In this document: piece by piece, positions 1 through 7,910 of the stretch
Position numbering within the stretch: the first letter of the stretch is position 1
Layout of the letters: every line of letters begins with the position of its first letter
Assembly: GCF_003688995.1 (NCBI RefSeq)
Contig: NZ_PENI01000013.1
Location: 62,001 to 126,000 of the forward strand
Origin: Streptomyces shenzhenensis
GTDB taxonomy: Bacteria > Actinomycetota > Actinomycetes > Streptomycetales > Streptomycetaceae
Direction: 5' to 3'
Length of the DNA: 64,000 nucleotides
Translations under genes and position numbers: made by a program
Notes under the pieces: model-generated
Seen by the model: only the letters and a program-made list of their open reading frames with translations
Databases searched by the model: none
What the model was told of the DNA's origin: nothing

Positions 1-209
1 CGGTGTGGGCGGTGGAGGCGGACCTGGACCCGGCGGTTGTCGTGCCCGGCACCTTCCGGATGGAGTGGCCGCCCCGTTCGGGACAGCTTCGGGAGTTCCC
101 GGAGCTTGACCGGGTGGAGTGGTTCGGGCTCGACCGGGCCGGGCGGCTGATCGTGACGGCGCAGGCCGCGTTCCTCGACCGGCTGACGGAGCACGCGGCC
201 GGCCGGTGA
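1..209 (+). CDS. NUDIX hydrolase, C-terminal part (cut by window edge)
   Basis: The gene begins before the window; the first whole codon is at position 3 and about 68 residues remain, ending in TGA. The segment has the EMWPPRSG-like turn (here RMEWPPRSG), then REFPELDRVEWF and a closing helix ending in QAAFLDRL. This is the C-terminal half of the NUDIX subgroup annotated as predicted NTP pyrophosphohydrolases. The NUDIX box itself (GX5EX7REUXEEXGU) lies outside the window, so the assignment rests on the tail alone. Substrate unknown. Confidence 0.7.
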   Translation, partial: VWAVEADLDPAVVVPGTFRMEWPPRSGQLREFPELDRVEWFGLDRAGRLIVTAQAAFLDRLTEHAAGR

Positions 210-325
210 GCGGCGGCCGGAGCGCCGCCCCGCGGGGTGCCGGTCCGGTCGCCGCCCGCACGCGTTGCGGAGCCCTGCGGCGCGCGGGAAGGTCGAAGCA
301 CAGCCCGCTCCGAGGGAGGTCGGCC

Positions 326-1711
326 ATGCCCATCGCGACGGTGAACCCGGCGAACGGCGAGACGCTCAAGACGTACGAGGCCATGGGCGAGGAGGAGATC
401 GAACGCCGGCTTCAGCTCGCCGAAGCCACGTTCCGCACCTACCGGTCGAGCGCCCTCACGGACCGCGGGCGGCTGCTGCTCCAGGCCGCGCACCTCTTGG
501 ACGAGGACCGGGAGAACATCGCGCGGACCATGACCACCGAGATGGGCAAGCCGGTCGAACAGGCCCGCGCGGAGGCCGCGAAGTGCGCAAGGGCGATGCG
601 CTGGTACGCCGGGCACGCCGAGGAACTCCTGGCCGACGAGGTCCCCGCCGACTCCGACGTGCGGGACTCCGGCGCGTCACGCGTGCGGGTGCGCTACCGG
701 CCGCTCGGGCCGGTGCTCGCCGTGATGCCGTGGAACTTCCCGCTGTGGCAGGTGATCCGGTTCGCCGCCCCGGCCCTGATGGCGGGCAACGTCGGCCTGC
801 TCAAGCACGCGTCCAATGTGCCGCAGACCGCCCTCTACCTGGAGGATCTCTTCCACCGGGCGGGCTTCACCGAGGGCTGCTTCCAGACCCTGCTCATCGG
901 CTCCGGTGCGGTCGCGGACGTGCTGCGCGACGAGCGGGTCAAGGCCGCCACGCTGACCGGCAGCGAACCGGCGGGCCGGGCCGTCGCCTCCGTCGCCGGG
1001 GCCATGGTGAAGAAGACGGTGCTGGAGCTCGGCGGCAGCGATCCGTACGTGGTCATGCCGTCCGCCGACCTGGACCGGGCCGCGCGGGTCGCGGTGACCG
1101 CGCGGGTGCAGAACAACGGGCAGTCGTGCATCGCCGCCAAGCGGTTCATCGTGCACACGGACGTCTACGACGCCTTCGCCGAACGGTTCGTCGCCGGGAT
1201 GCGGGCGCTGACGGTCGGCGACCCGATGGCGACGGACACGGACGTCGGCCCGCTCTCCACCGAGCGGGGGCGGGCCGACCTGGAGGAGCTGGTCGACGAC
1301 GCACGGCGCGCCGGGGCGCAGGTGCTGTGCGGCGGTCACCGCCCGGAGGGGCCCGGCTGGTACTACCTGCCGACCGTGCTCGCCGGGGTCACCCGCGAGA
1401 TGCGCATCCACCGCGAGGAGGCGTTCGGGCCGGTCGCCACGCTCTACCGGGCCGATGACCTCGACGAGGCGGTGCTGATCGCCAACGACACGCCGTTCGG
1501 GCTCAGTTCGAACGTGTGGACGCGGGACGAGACCGAGACCGACCGGTTCGTGCGGGACCTGGAGGCGGGCAGCGTGTACGTGAACGGGATGACCGCGTCC
1601 CATCCGGCGTTCCCCTTCGGCGGGGTCAAGCGGTCCGGCTACGGGCGTGAGCTGTCCGGGCACGGGATCCGCGAGTTCTGCAACATCACCACGGTGTGGC
1701 AGGGCGCGTGA
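326..1711 (+). CDS. NAD(P)-dependent aldehyde dehydrogenase (succinate-semialdehyde dehydrogenase-like)
   Basis: About 461 aa, full length for the family. Enzymes of this type oxidise an aldehyde, typically succinate semialdehyde, to the acid in the cytoplasm. Landmarks are the cofactor-pocket motif MPWNFPLWQV, the general base Glu234 in LELGGSDP and the nucleophile Cys268 in NNGQSCIAAKRF; the C-terminal PFGGVKRSGYGREL is also typical. ATG 326 is chosen because GAGGGAGGT ends six bases upstream; the same frame runs further upstream but carries no family sequence. The short, compact form suits GabD-type enzymes, but no gab neighbour is present, so the true substrate is open. Confidence 0.9.
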   Translation: MPIATVNPANGETLKTYEAMGEEEIERRLQLAEATFRTYRSSALTDRGRLLLQAAHLLDEDRENIARTMTTEMGKPVEQARAEAAKCARAMRWYAGHAEELLADEVPADSDVRDSGASRVRVRYRPLGPVLAVMPWNFPLWQVIRFAAPALMAGNVGLLKHASNVPQTALYLEDLFHRAGFTEGCFQTLLIGSGAVADVLRDERVKAATLTGSEPAGRAVASVAGAMVKKTVLELGGSDPYVVMPSADLDRAARVAVTARVQNNGQSCIAAKRFIVHTDVYDAFAERFVAGMRALTVGDPMATDTDVGPLSTERGRADLEELVDDARRAGAQVLCGGHRPEGPGWYYLPTVLAGVTREMRIHREEAFGPVATLYRADDLDEAVLIANDTPFGLSSNVWTRDETETDRFVRDLEAGSVYVNGMTASHPAFPFGGVKRSGYGRELSGHGIREFCNITTVWQGA

Positions 1712-1736
1712 CGCTTCCGGGGCTACGATCCGATCT

Positions 1737-1970
1737 GTGAACCGCGAAGTGACACTGCCTCTGATCGTCGACGACCGCGGTGCCCTGCGGGTGGCCGCGG
1801 CCGACGTGAGCAAGCTGCTCCGCACGGTGGGCGGCCGGTGGGTGCGGCTCGTCGAGGCCGGGCAGGACGGACTCGACGAGGACACGGTGGCCGCGCTGAC
1901 GATCGAACTCGCGAAACTGGCCGACCGCATCGACGTCGCGTGCATCGCCCACAGCAGCGGAGCACCATAA
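1737..1970 (+). CDS. Small conserved Streptomyces protein (DUF6213-like)
   Basis: A 77-aa protein starting at GTG 1737, 26 bases after the aldehyde dehydrogenase. It begins VNREVTLPLIVDDRG, followed by a short helix-rich middle (VAAADVSKLLRTVGGRW) and the tail KLADRIDVACIAHS. From memory this matches the small family named DUF6213; its function is unknown. No signal peptide or membrane segment. The same frame stays open upstream inside the dehydrogenase gene, but that part has no family resemblance. The 3' half of the gene appears to be echoed, in decayed form, about 150-250 bases downstream. Confidence 0.72.
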   Translation: MNREVTLPLIVDDRGALRVAAADVSKLLRTVGGRWVRLVEAGQDGLDEDTVAALTIELAKLADRIDVACIAHSSGAP

Positions 1971-2010
1971 CGGAAGCGAACCGGCACGCACCCCTCGCCG
2001 GCACGTCCCG

Positions 2011-2325
2011 CACGTCCGGTTCCGGAGCGGCAGGCGCGGCCCGGGCGCCGGCAGAACCGCTCCGCACGGCGGGCAGCCGGCGACTGCGGCTCGTCGAACT
2101 CCCCCACCTGCCCGACCACATCGACGCCGACCACGTCACCCGGAGCAGCACGCCCTCACGGAGGCGTCTCGCGCCCAGGCCGCCCGCGCGTCCGGTCGCG
2201 GGCACGGCAGGCGCAGGCCGGTGCGCCGACGGAACCGCTCCGCGCAGTGGACCCACACCCACGGCCGCCCGTCCGGTTCCGGGGGCGCAGGGGCGGGTCG
2301 GTGCGCCGACGCCTCCGCGGCTCGC
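2011..2325. repeat. Degenerate direct repeats, including a decayed echo of the upstream small gene
   Basis: The 770 bases between the small gene and rppA hold no convincing gene. Three imperfect copies of a roughly 50-60 base unit begin near 2011, 2188 and 2271; each starts GTCCGGT, and the first two end in GAACCGCTCCGC. Within the first interval, 2058-2153 resembles the 3' part of the preceding gene: CTCCGCACGG, TGCGGCTCGTCGA and CCGACC.CATCGACG occur in the same order, with part of the sequence deleted. The stretch 2330-2670 shows nothing recognisable. Confidence 0.5.
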
Positions 2326-2674
2326 GGTACGGACGCAAGATCCGCCCCAGGCGGCAAAGTTGACGGTCAGCGCGGGCGGCGGCCGGTGCCGGTGGGCCCG
2401 GCCCTCATCCGCGGCGAACGCGGACAGCCGGGTGCCGCCGCCTCCTCGCCCCGGCGATCACCCACCGCTGTCCCCGGCCCACCCGGTCCTCAGTGATCAC
2501 CGGGACGGGCGGATTCGTCCGCGGTCCGTGACCGGCCGGGGGGCCGTGGAGGCCAGCCGCCCCTTGGCCGGCGGCGGCATCGCGTCCTCCGCCGGAGCGC
2601 CGCAAGTCGGCGTCCGTTCCGCACCCTTCGTCCCCGATTCGGAGTAACCCCGCGCGAGATCGTCGCCCCGTCGA

Positions 2675-2690
2675 GTGAACCTGAGTTCAC
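2675..2690. promoter_or_regulatory. Inverted repeat upstream of rppA, candidate operator
   Basis: GTGAAC-CTGA-GTTCAC is a perfect 6+4+6 inverted repeat, 55 bases before the rppA start codon. Its placement suits a repressor site over the rppA promoter. No regulator gene is adjacent, so the binding protein is unknown. Confidence 0.4.
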
Positions 2691-2744
2691 CACCTTCTCA
2701 CCGGTGGGCGAAGACCCCCCGGACGGCGAAAGCAGGGACGGCTC

Positions 2745-3797
2745 ATGGCGACGTTGTGCAGACCCTCGGTGTCCGTACCAGAGAACGTGATCACGATGGA
2801 GGAAACGCTGGAGCTGGCACGTACGCGTCATGCGGACCACCCGCAGCTGCCGCTGGCTCTCCGACTGATCGAGAACACGGGCGTACGCACCCGGCACATC
2901 GTGCAGCCCATCGAGGAGACCCTGAAGCACCCGGGTTTCGAGGAACGCAACAAGCTCTACGAGGCCGAGGCGAAGGCCCGGGTGCCCGCGGTGATCCAGC
3001 GGGCGCTGGACGACGCCGAGCTCCTGACCTCTGACATCGATGTCATCGTCTACGTGTCGTGCACCGGCTTCATGATGCCGTCGCTGACCGCGTGGCTGAT
3101 CAACGAGATGGACTTCGCGAGCACCACCCGGCAGCTGCCGATCGCCCAGCTGGGCTGCGCGGCCGGCGGTGCGGCCATCAACCGGGCGCACGACTTCTGC
3201 ACGGCCTACCCCGAGGCCAACGCCCTCATCGTGGCCTGCGAGTTCTGCTCGCTGTGCTACCAGCCCACCGACCTGGGCGTCGGCTCGCTGCTCTCCAACG
3301 GCCTGTTCGGCGACGGCATCGCCGCGGCCGTGGTGCGCGGTCAGGGCGGCACCGGCGTGCGGCTCCAGCGCAACGGGTCCTATCTGATCCCGAAGACCGA
3401 GGACTGGATCGCCTACGACGTCCGCGCCACGGGCTTCCACTTTCTGCTGGACAAGCGGGTGCCCACCACGATGGAGCCGCTCGCCCCGGCGCTCCAGGAC
3501 CTCGCGGGCACCCACGGCTGGGACGCGTCCGCACTGGACTTCTACGTCATCCACGCCGGCGGGCCCCGAATACTCGACGACCTCAGCAAGTTCCTGAAGG
3601 TCGAGCCGCGCGCGTTCCGGTTCAGCCGGTCCACGCTGACCGAGTACGGCAACATCGCCAGCGCCGTGGTACTGGACGCGCTGCGCCGGCTCTTCGACGA
3701 GGGCGGTGCCGAGAACGGGGCGCGCGGACTGCTCGCCGGTTTCGGGCCCGGCATCACCGCCGAGATGACCGTGGGCAGCTGGGTGCGGAGGGACTGA
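2745..3797 (+). CDS. rppA: Type III polyketide synthase, 1,3,6,8-tetrahydroxynaphthalene synthase
   Basis: A 350-aa chalcone synthase-fold enzyme. RppA condenses five malonyl-CoA units into 1,3,6,8-tetrahydroxynaphthalene, which oxidises to flaviolin and feeds Streptomyces diffusible pigments and hexahydroxyperylenequinone melanin. The catalytic triad is intact and falls at the numbers known for RppA: Cys138 (QLGCAAGG), His270 (VIHAGGP) and Asn303 (YGNIAS). The C-terminal GFGPGITAEM loop is also present. It heads a compact run: the P450 relic starts 8 bases after its stop and the cupin follows. In intact versions of this operon the P450 couples the aromatic products; here that gene is broken, so flaviolin or its spontaneous polymers may be the end product. 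Confidence 0.95.
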   Translation: MATLCRPSVSVPENVITMEETLELARTRHADHPQLPLALRLIENTGVRTRHIVQPIEETLKHPGFEERNKLYEAEAKARVPAVIQRALDDAELLTSDIDVIVYVSCTGFMMPSLTAWLINEMDFASTTRQLPIAQLGCAAGGAAINRAHDFCTAYPEANALIVACEFCSLCYQPTDLGVGSLLSNGLFGDGIAAAVVRGQGGTGVRLQRNGSYLIPKTEDWIAYDVRATGFHFLLDKRVPTTMEPLAPALQDLAGTHGWDASALDFYVIHAGGPRILDDLSKFLKVEPRAFRFSRSTLTEYGNIASAVVLDALRRLFDEGGAENGARGLLAGFGPGITAEMTVGSWVRRD

Positions 3798-3805
3798 GCG
3801 ACGCC

Positions 3806-4243
3806 ATGACGGAAGAGACACTCGCCGGGCCCGCGCCCGGGCTGACCGGGCTCGACGTCGACCCGGTGCGCAGCGAGCTGATGCGGGAGGTCCCGCCGGC
3901 CGAGCTGACCGCGGCGGTCCTCAGCCCGTTCCCCAGCACGGTGATCTGCGAACTGATGGGCGTTCCGATCGCGGACCGGCAGGACATTGGCCGCGGCGAG
4001 GTGACGCTGGAAGAGGCGGTCGGGCTTGCCGTCCTCCTGCAGCTCGGCGGCGTGCGGATCCGGGCGGGCGACCCGGTCCATGTGTCGTACCCGGCCGCCA
4101 ACCGCGACCCGGAGCCGGAGCTCCTGGCGGACGTCCTGCTGGACCGGGTGCCGGGGATGCGGCTCGCGGTGGCGCCGGACGAGGTTCCCTTCCGGAGGGG
4201 CGCGTCGATCCGCGGCCCCGAGACTCTGCCCGTGACGTGGTGA
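3806..4243 (+). pseudogene. Internally deleted cytochrome P450 (CYP158-like) relic in the rppA operon
   Basis: An open frame of 145 codons, against about 400 for a P450. It is a mosaic of P450 blocks in the right order with the parts between them missing: AAVLSPFPSTVICELMGVP (residues about 40-58), the start of the I-helix region GEVTLEEAVGLAVLLQLGG (65-83), VRIRAGDPVHVSYPAANRD (84-102), and the C-terminal stretch LLDRVPGMRLAVAPDEVPF running to LPVTW. The AGxxT oxygen-binding turn, the ExxR of helix K and the whole FGxGxHxCxG heme-ligand loop are absent, so no heme protein can form. All deletions are in phase. The tail resembles CYP158-type enzymes, which act on flaviolin. Translation as a stray small protein is possible. 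Confidence 0.85.
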
Positions 4244-4250
4244 GGTGACG

Positions 4251-4772
4251 ATGACCGCGACGGAGGGGCTGCTCGTGCCACCGGGGCACGGGCGCATCGT
4301 GCAGGCTCCGGCCCAGCGTGTGACGTTCAAGGTGACCGGCACGCACTCACGGACGTCCTCCACCTTCGAGGTGGAGGTGCCGCCCGGGTTCGACGTCGGC
4401 GCCCATGTGCACGCGCGCAGCGAGGAGCTGTTCTACGTGCTGGAGGGCGAGCTGGACGTGCTGGCCTTTGAGCCGCGTGTCCGCACGCCCGACAACTGGC
4501 GTACGTGGCAGTCGCCTTCCGGCACCAAGGTGGTGCGGGCCACGCCCGGCACCGTCATCGTGGTGCCGCCCGGCTGCCCGCACGCCTTCGCCAATCCGAC
4601 GGACTCCCCCGCCAAGATGTTCTTCCAGGCGTCTCCGCCGCCCGATCACGAGCGGTACTTCGAGGAGTTGCTGGAGATCCTGGGCGACGGGGGTCCGCCG
4701 GACCACGCCGCGATCGAGGCGCTGCGCAGACGCTACGACATCGAACAACTGACCCCACTACGACACGACTGA
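4251..4772 (+). CDS. Cupin-family quinone-forming monooxygenase (MomA-like)
   Basis: A 173-aa single-domain cupin. Metal-binding motif 1 is GAHVHARSEELFYVLEGEL, giving His52, His54 and Glu58 or Glu59; motif 2 is GTVIVVPPGCPHAFANPTD, with His111. Cupins encoded directly beside rppA in other Streptomyces (MomA and relatives) oxidise tetrahydroxynaphthalene to flaviolin; position and length fit that role. ATG 4251 is preferred, with GAGG five bases upstream; the in-frame GTG at 4245 lacks a ribosome site. It lies 7 bases after the P450 relic, so translation was probably coupled to it. Assignment to MomA is by context; the cupin fold itself is clear. Confidence 0.82.
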   Translation: MTATEGLLVPPGHGRIVQAPAQRVTFKVTGTHSRTSSTFEVEVPPGFDVGAHVHARSEELFYVLEGELDVLAFEPRVRTPDNWRTWQSPSGTKVVRATPGTVIVVPPGCPHAFANPTDSPAKMFFQASPPPDHERYFEELLEILGDGGPPDHAAIEALRRRYDIEQLTPLRHD

Positions 4773-4787
4773 CCGCCCTACGGGCGG
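4773..4787 (+). terminator. Hairpin directly after the cupin stop codon
   Basis: CCGCCC-TAC-GGGCGG is a perfect 6-bp stem starting at the base after the TGA. There is no U-tract, as is common for Streptomyces terminators. It probably ends the rppA operon. Confidence 0.5.
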
Positions 4788-5033
4788 CTTCGCCGGTGGC
4801 GGCCGGGAACCACGACCCCCGGCCACCACCGAAGGTCCCCCCGGGGCGCCGGGCAGCGGGGCACCTGCGGGATCGCCCGCGGGCGCGCTACGGAGACAGC
4901 CCACAGCCACAGGTCCCACTCCACCCGGCCACGCGCCGCCGAGGGTCCCGGAGCGCCGGGACAGCGGAGCACGCGCGGGAGCCGTACCTGCGAGATCGCC
5001 CGCGTACACGCGGAACGCAGCACAGCCCACCGG

Positions 5034-5228
5034 CCCACGGTCGGCCCCTCCGCGGCTGCCTCTGGCTCCACCCCGCCGGGGACGCAGGGAAACCCCGCCG
5101 CCCCGTACAGGCAACCGCCGCTCACGCCCGAACCTGCCAAAGGACCCGCATGCGCGCGGCACCAGGACAACCCACGGCCCACGGTCGGCCGCTCCGCAGG
5201 CTGCCTCTGGCTCCGCCCAGCCGGGGAC
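5034..5228. repeat. Pair of about 50-bp direct repeats in a 650-bp gene-free gap
   Basis: Positions 5034-5083 and 5178-5228 are two close copies of one unit. Both contain CCCACGGTCGGCC, GGCTGCCTCTGGCTCC and GCCGGGGAC in order, with a few substitutions and one inserted base. More diverged traces, such as GATCGCCCGCG and CACAGCCCAC, lie at about 4870-5030. The rest of 4788-5435 shows no gene on either strand. Confidence 0.55.
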
Positions 5229-5435
5229 ACCGGAGGCGCCGTGCCTGCGGGCGCGCGCTCTCCAGACCGTCTCCCGCTCCACCCGGCAGGGGAACGCGAG
5301 GCCCCGGCCGCCCTGGGCCCCATGCCTCCGAAAGGCCCGGATGCGCCGCGCCGACGGGCCCCCGCTCCCCGGTGCCTGCGCCGGTCGGCGACCCGTGTTT
5401 CCCGAGCCGCCTGCGAAAGCCCCCGGCAGGGGACG

Positions 5436-6662
5436 TCAGCGGATCGGGATGCCTGACAGGGTGCGGGCTATCACGAGGCGCTGGATCTCGCTGGTGCCCT
5501 CGAAGATCGTGTAGATGGCGGCGTCCCGGTGCATCCGCTCCACCGGATACTCACGGGTGTACCCGTTGCCGCCCAGGATCTGGATCGCCTGGGCGGTGAC
5601 CTTCTTCGCGGTCTCGCTGGCGAACAGCTTGGACATCGAGCCCTCGGCCGCGGTGAACGGCTTGCCGTTGATGGCCATCCAGGACGCCCGCCACACCAGC
5701 AGCCGCGCCGCGTCGATCTGCGTACGCATGTCCGCGAGCTGGAAGGCGACCCCCTGGTTGTCGATGATCGGCCGGCCGAACTGCTCCCGCGTCCTGGCGT
5801 AGTCGAGGGCCACCTCGTACGCGGCCCGGGCCGTGCCCACGGCCATCGCGCCCACCGCCGGGCGGGACGCCTCGAACGTGGCCATCGCCGCGTTCTTCAC
5901 CCGCTCGCCGCCCGCCCGCTCCCGCTCCCGGGCCCGGGCCAGCCGCTGGTCCAGCTTCTCCTTGCCGCCGAGCAGGCACGAGCCGGGCACCCGGACGTCC
6001 TCCAGGACGACCTCGGCGGTGTGCGAGGCCCGGATGCCGTGCTTCTTGAACTTCTGCCCCTGGGCGAGCCCCCGCGTGCCGGGCGGGACGATGAACGAGG
6101 CGTGCCCCTTGGAGCCCAGCTCCGGGTCGACCTGGGCCACGACGACATGGACGTTCGCGATACCGCCGTTCGTCGCCCAGGTCTTCGTGCCGTTGATCAC
6201 CCACTCGTCCTTGGCCTCGTCGTACACGGCACGCGTGCGCAGCGCGGACACGTCGGAGCCGGCGTCGGGCTCGGAGGAGCAGAAGGCCGCGACCTTGACG
6301 TCGGTCGCGTCGCCGTACATCTGCGGGATCCAGGTGCCGATCTGCTCCTCGGTGCCGTTGGCGAGGACGCCCACCGCGGCGAGGCCGGTGCCGACGATGG
6401 ACAGGGCGATACCCGCGTCGCCCCAGAACAGCTCCTCCATGGCCATCGGGATGCCGAGCCCGGTGGGGTCGAAGTACTGCTGGGCGTAGAAGTCGAGGGA
6501 GTATATGCCGACCTTGGCGGCCTCCTGGATGACCGGCCAGGGAGTCTCCTCACGCTCGTCCCATTCGGCGGCCGCGGGGCGGATGACGTCGGCGGCGAAG
6601 CCGTGCAGCCACTCCTTGACCTCCTTCTGTTCGTCGTTGAGCTCCATGGTGAACTCGGCCAT
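5436..6662 (-). CDS. Acyl-CoA dehydrogenase
   Basis: 408 aa, the usual length. It introduces the alpha-beta double bond of an acyl-CoA thioester, with FAD as cofactor, in fatty-acid or branched-chain catabolism. Visible signatures are the FAD/substrate loop AAFCSSEPDAGSDVSALRT, the C-terminal helix QILGGNGYTREYPVERMHRD and the catalytic base Glu388 in IFEGTSEIQR. GGAGGGGAC sits immediately before the ATG. The divergent TetR gene shares its promoter region, which holds a TGTTAC/GTAACA inverted repeat, so the pair is likely acyl-CoA-responsive. The acyl chain length cannot be read from the sequence. Confidence 0.93.
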   Translation of the reverse strand: MAEFTMELNDEQKEVKEWLHGFAADVIRPAAAEWDEREETPWPVIQEAAKVGIYSLDFYAQQYFDPTGLGIPMAMEELFWGDAGIALSIVGTGLAAVGVLANGTEEQIGTWIPQMYGDATDVKVAAFCSSEPDAGSDVSALRTRAVYDEAKDEWVINGTKTWATNGGIANVHVVVAQVDPELGSKGHASFIVPPGTRGLAQGQKFKKHGIRASHTAEVVLEDVRVPGSCLLGGKEKLDQRLARARERERAGGERVKNAAMATFEASRPAVGAMAVGTARAAYEVALDYARTREQFGRPIIDNQGVAFQLADMRTQIDAARLLVWRASWMAINGKPFTAAEGSMSKLFASETAKKVTAQAIQILGGNGYTREYPVERMHRDAAIYTIFEGTSEIQRLVIARTLSGIPIR

Positions 6663-6687
6663 GTCCCCTCCAGCGGCGGCACGTGCA

Positions 6688-6704
6688 TGTTACTTGCGGT
6701 AACA
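6688..6704. promoter_or_regulatory. TetR-type operator between acyl-CoA dehydrogenase and its regulator
   Basis: TGTTAC-TTGCG-GTAACA is a perfect 6+5+6 inverted repeat 26 bases upstream of the dehydrogenase start. A weaker second half-pair begins at TGTTAC 6711. Placement between divergent genes suggests binding by the adjacent TetR protein. Confidence 0.55.
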
Positions 6705-6832
6705 CGAGTCTGTTACCCGCTGGTAGGAAAAGTCAACTCCCGCCGGCCCATCGGCCTCCCGTTCGATGTCAGGGGCACGGACAGTGTTAGTTTGCGCAGG
6801 CGTCACCGAATCAGCACGGGTGGGGAGATCAC

Positions 6833-7474
6833 ATGGACACCACGCAGCGGACCGATCAACAGCGGTCCGCCGAGCGCCGACGACGCGAGCTGCTGGAGGC
6901 CGCGGACCGAGTGGTGCTGCGTGACGGCCCGCATGCCTCGATGAACGCCATCGCCGCGGAGGCCGGCATCACCAAGCCGATCCTGTACCGCCACTTCGGC
7001 GACAAGGGCGGCCTTTACGCGGCCTTGGCCAAGCGGCACACGGACGCCCTCCTCAATTCGCTGCGGGCGGCGCTGGACGCCCCGGCGGAGCGGCGGGAGC
7101 GGGTCGAGGCCACCCTGGACACCTATCTCGCCGCGATCGAGGCCCGGCCGCAGGTGTATCGCTTCCTCATGCATCCGGCGGAGGGCTCGCAGAGCGATCA
7201 GGGTTTCGACGTCGGCAAGCACAGCGCCCCGCTGCTGCGGCGGATGGGCGAGGAGCTGGCCCAGGTCATCGAGGAGCGGCTGGACCTGGGGCCGGGCAGC
7301 CAGCAGCTGGCCCGGGTGTGGGGACACGGGATCGTCGGCATGATGCACGCGGCCGGCGACTGGTGGCTGGGCGAACGCCCCTGCTCGCGTGCGGAGTTGG
7401 TGAAGAGTCTGGCCGATCTGCTGTGGGGCCGGCTGGCCGCCGCGGGCGACAGGGTGGGCAGCCCGGGGTTCTGA
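6833..7474 (+). CDS. TetR/AcrR-family transcriptional regulator
   Basis: 213 aa with an N-terminal TetR DNA-binding domain: the first helix RRRELLEAADRVV, then the helix-turn-helix MNAIAAEAGITKPILYRHFGDK at about residues 38-59. The remaining 150 residues form an all-helical ligand and dimer domain with no assignable specificity. ATG 6833 follows GGGGAGA with suitable spacing. It is divergent from the acyl-CoA dehydrogenase, 170 bases away, and probably represses it and itself through the intergenic inverted repeat, with an acyl-CoA as likely inducer. That role is inferred from arrangement only. Confidence 0.9.
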   Translation: MDTTQRTDQQRSAERRRRELLEAADRVVLRDGPHASMNAIAAEAGITKPILYRHFGDKGGLYAALAKRHTDALLNSLRAALDAPAERRERVEATLDTYLAAIEARPQVYRFLMHPAEGSQSDQGFDVGKHSAPLLRRMGEELAQVIEERLDLGPGSQQLARVWGHGIVGMMHAAGDWWLGERPCSRAELVKSLADLLWGRLAAAGDRVGSPGF

Positions 7475-7660
7475 GAACCGGCCCGGAGCACGGGGAACGG
7501 CGCGCCGGACCGCGGGCGGCACGCCGTCGCCCCCGGTCACCGCGTCCACGGCGGCGATCACCACCCGCACCGGGCCCGCGGCACGCGGCGGCGTCGTCCG
7601 TCCGTACCGGGCCGTGCGGCGGCCCGGGATGCCCGCACGCCGCCGTCCCGCACGCCACCG

Positions 7661-7910
7661 GGTGCGGGGCGGTCACGCGGCACACCTGCCGCGTCAGACG
7701 CGTACGGCGCCGGCCCCTGACCCCATCCGCGTACACCACCCGCAGCGGCAACCACCGCCCGCACCAGGCCGCAACGACACCGTCCACCCGCGACAGACCG
7801 CACACTGCCCGGTGCGGAACGGTCACGCGGTTCACCGGCGCCACGGGGCACGGCTCACCTGCCGCATCAGACGCGCATGGCGCCAGCCCTTCACCCGGTC
7901 CGCGTACACC
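7661..7910. repeat. Decayed duplicate of the 3' end of the deformylase gene
   Basis: Positions 7661-7740 resemble 7811-7910, which includes the last codons of the deformylase gene. Shared blocks in order are GGTGCGG, CGGTCACGCGG, CACCTGCCGC.TCAGACGCG, GGCGCC.GCCC and TCCGCGTACACC; the gene-linked copy has about 20 extra bases. The remainder of 7475-7831 is GC-rich with no gene visible. Confidence 0.55.

Noticed and set aside
119..1711. 530-residue reading of the aldehyde dehydrogenase with a long N-terminal extension
   Set aside because: The extra 69 residues are Arg/Ala/Gly-rich shadow sequence overlapping the NUDIX gene; ATG 326 has a strong ribosome site and begins the conserved domain.
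677..2134. 485-codon antisense frame opposite the aldehyde dehydrogenase
   Set aside because: No recognisable domain and biased composition; the plus-strand gene is certain.
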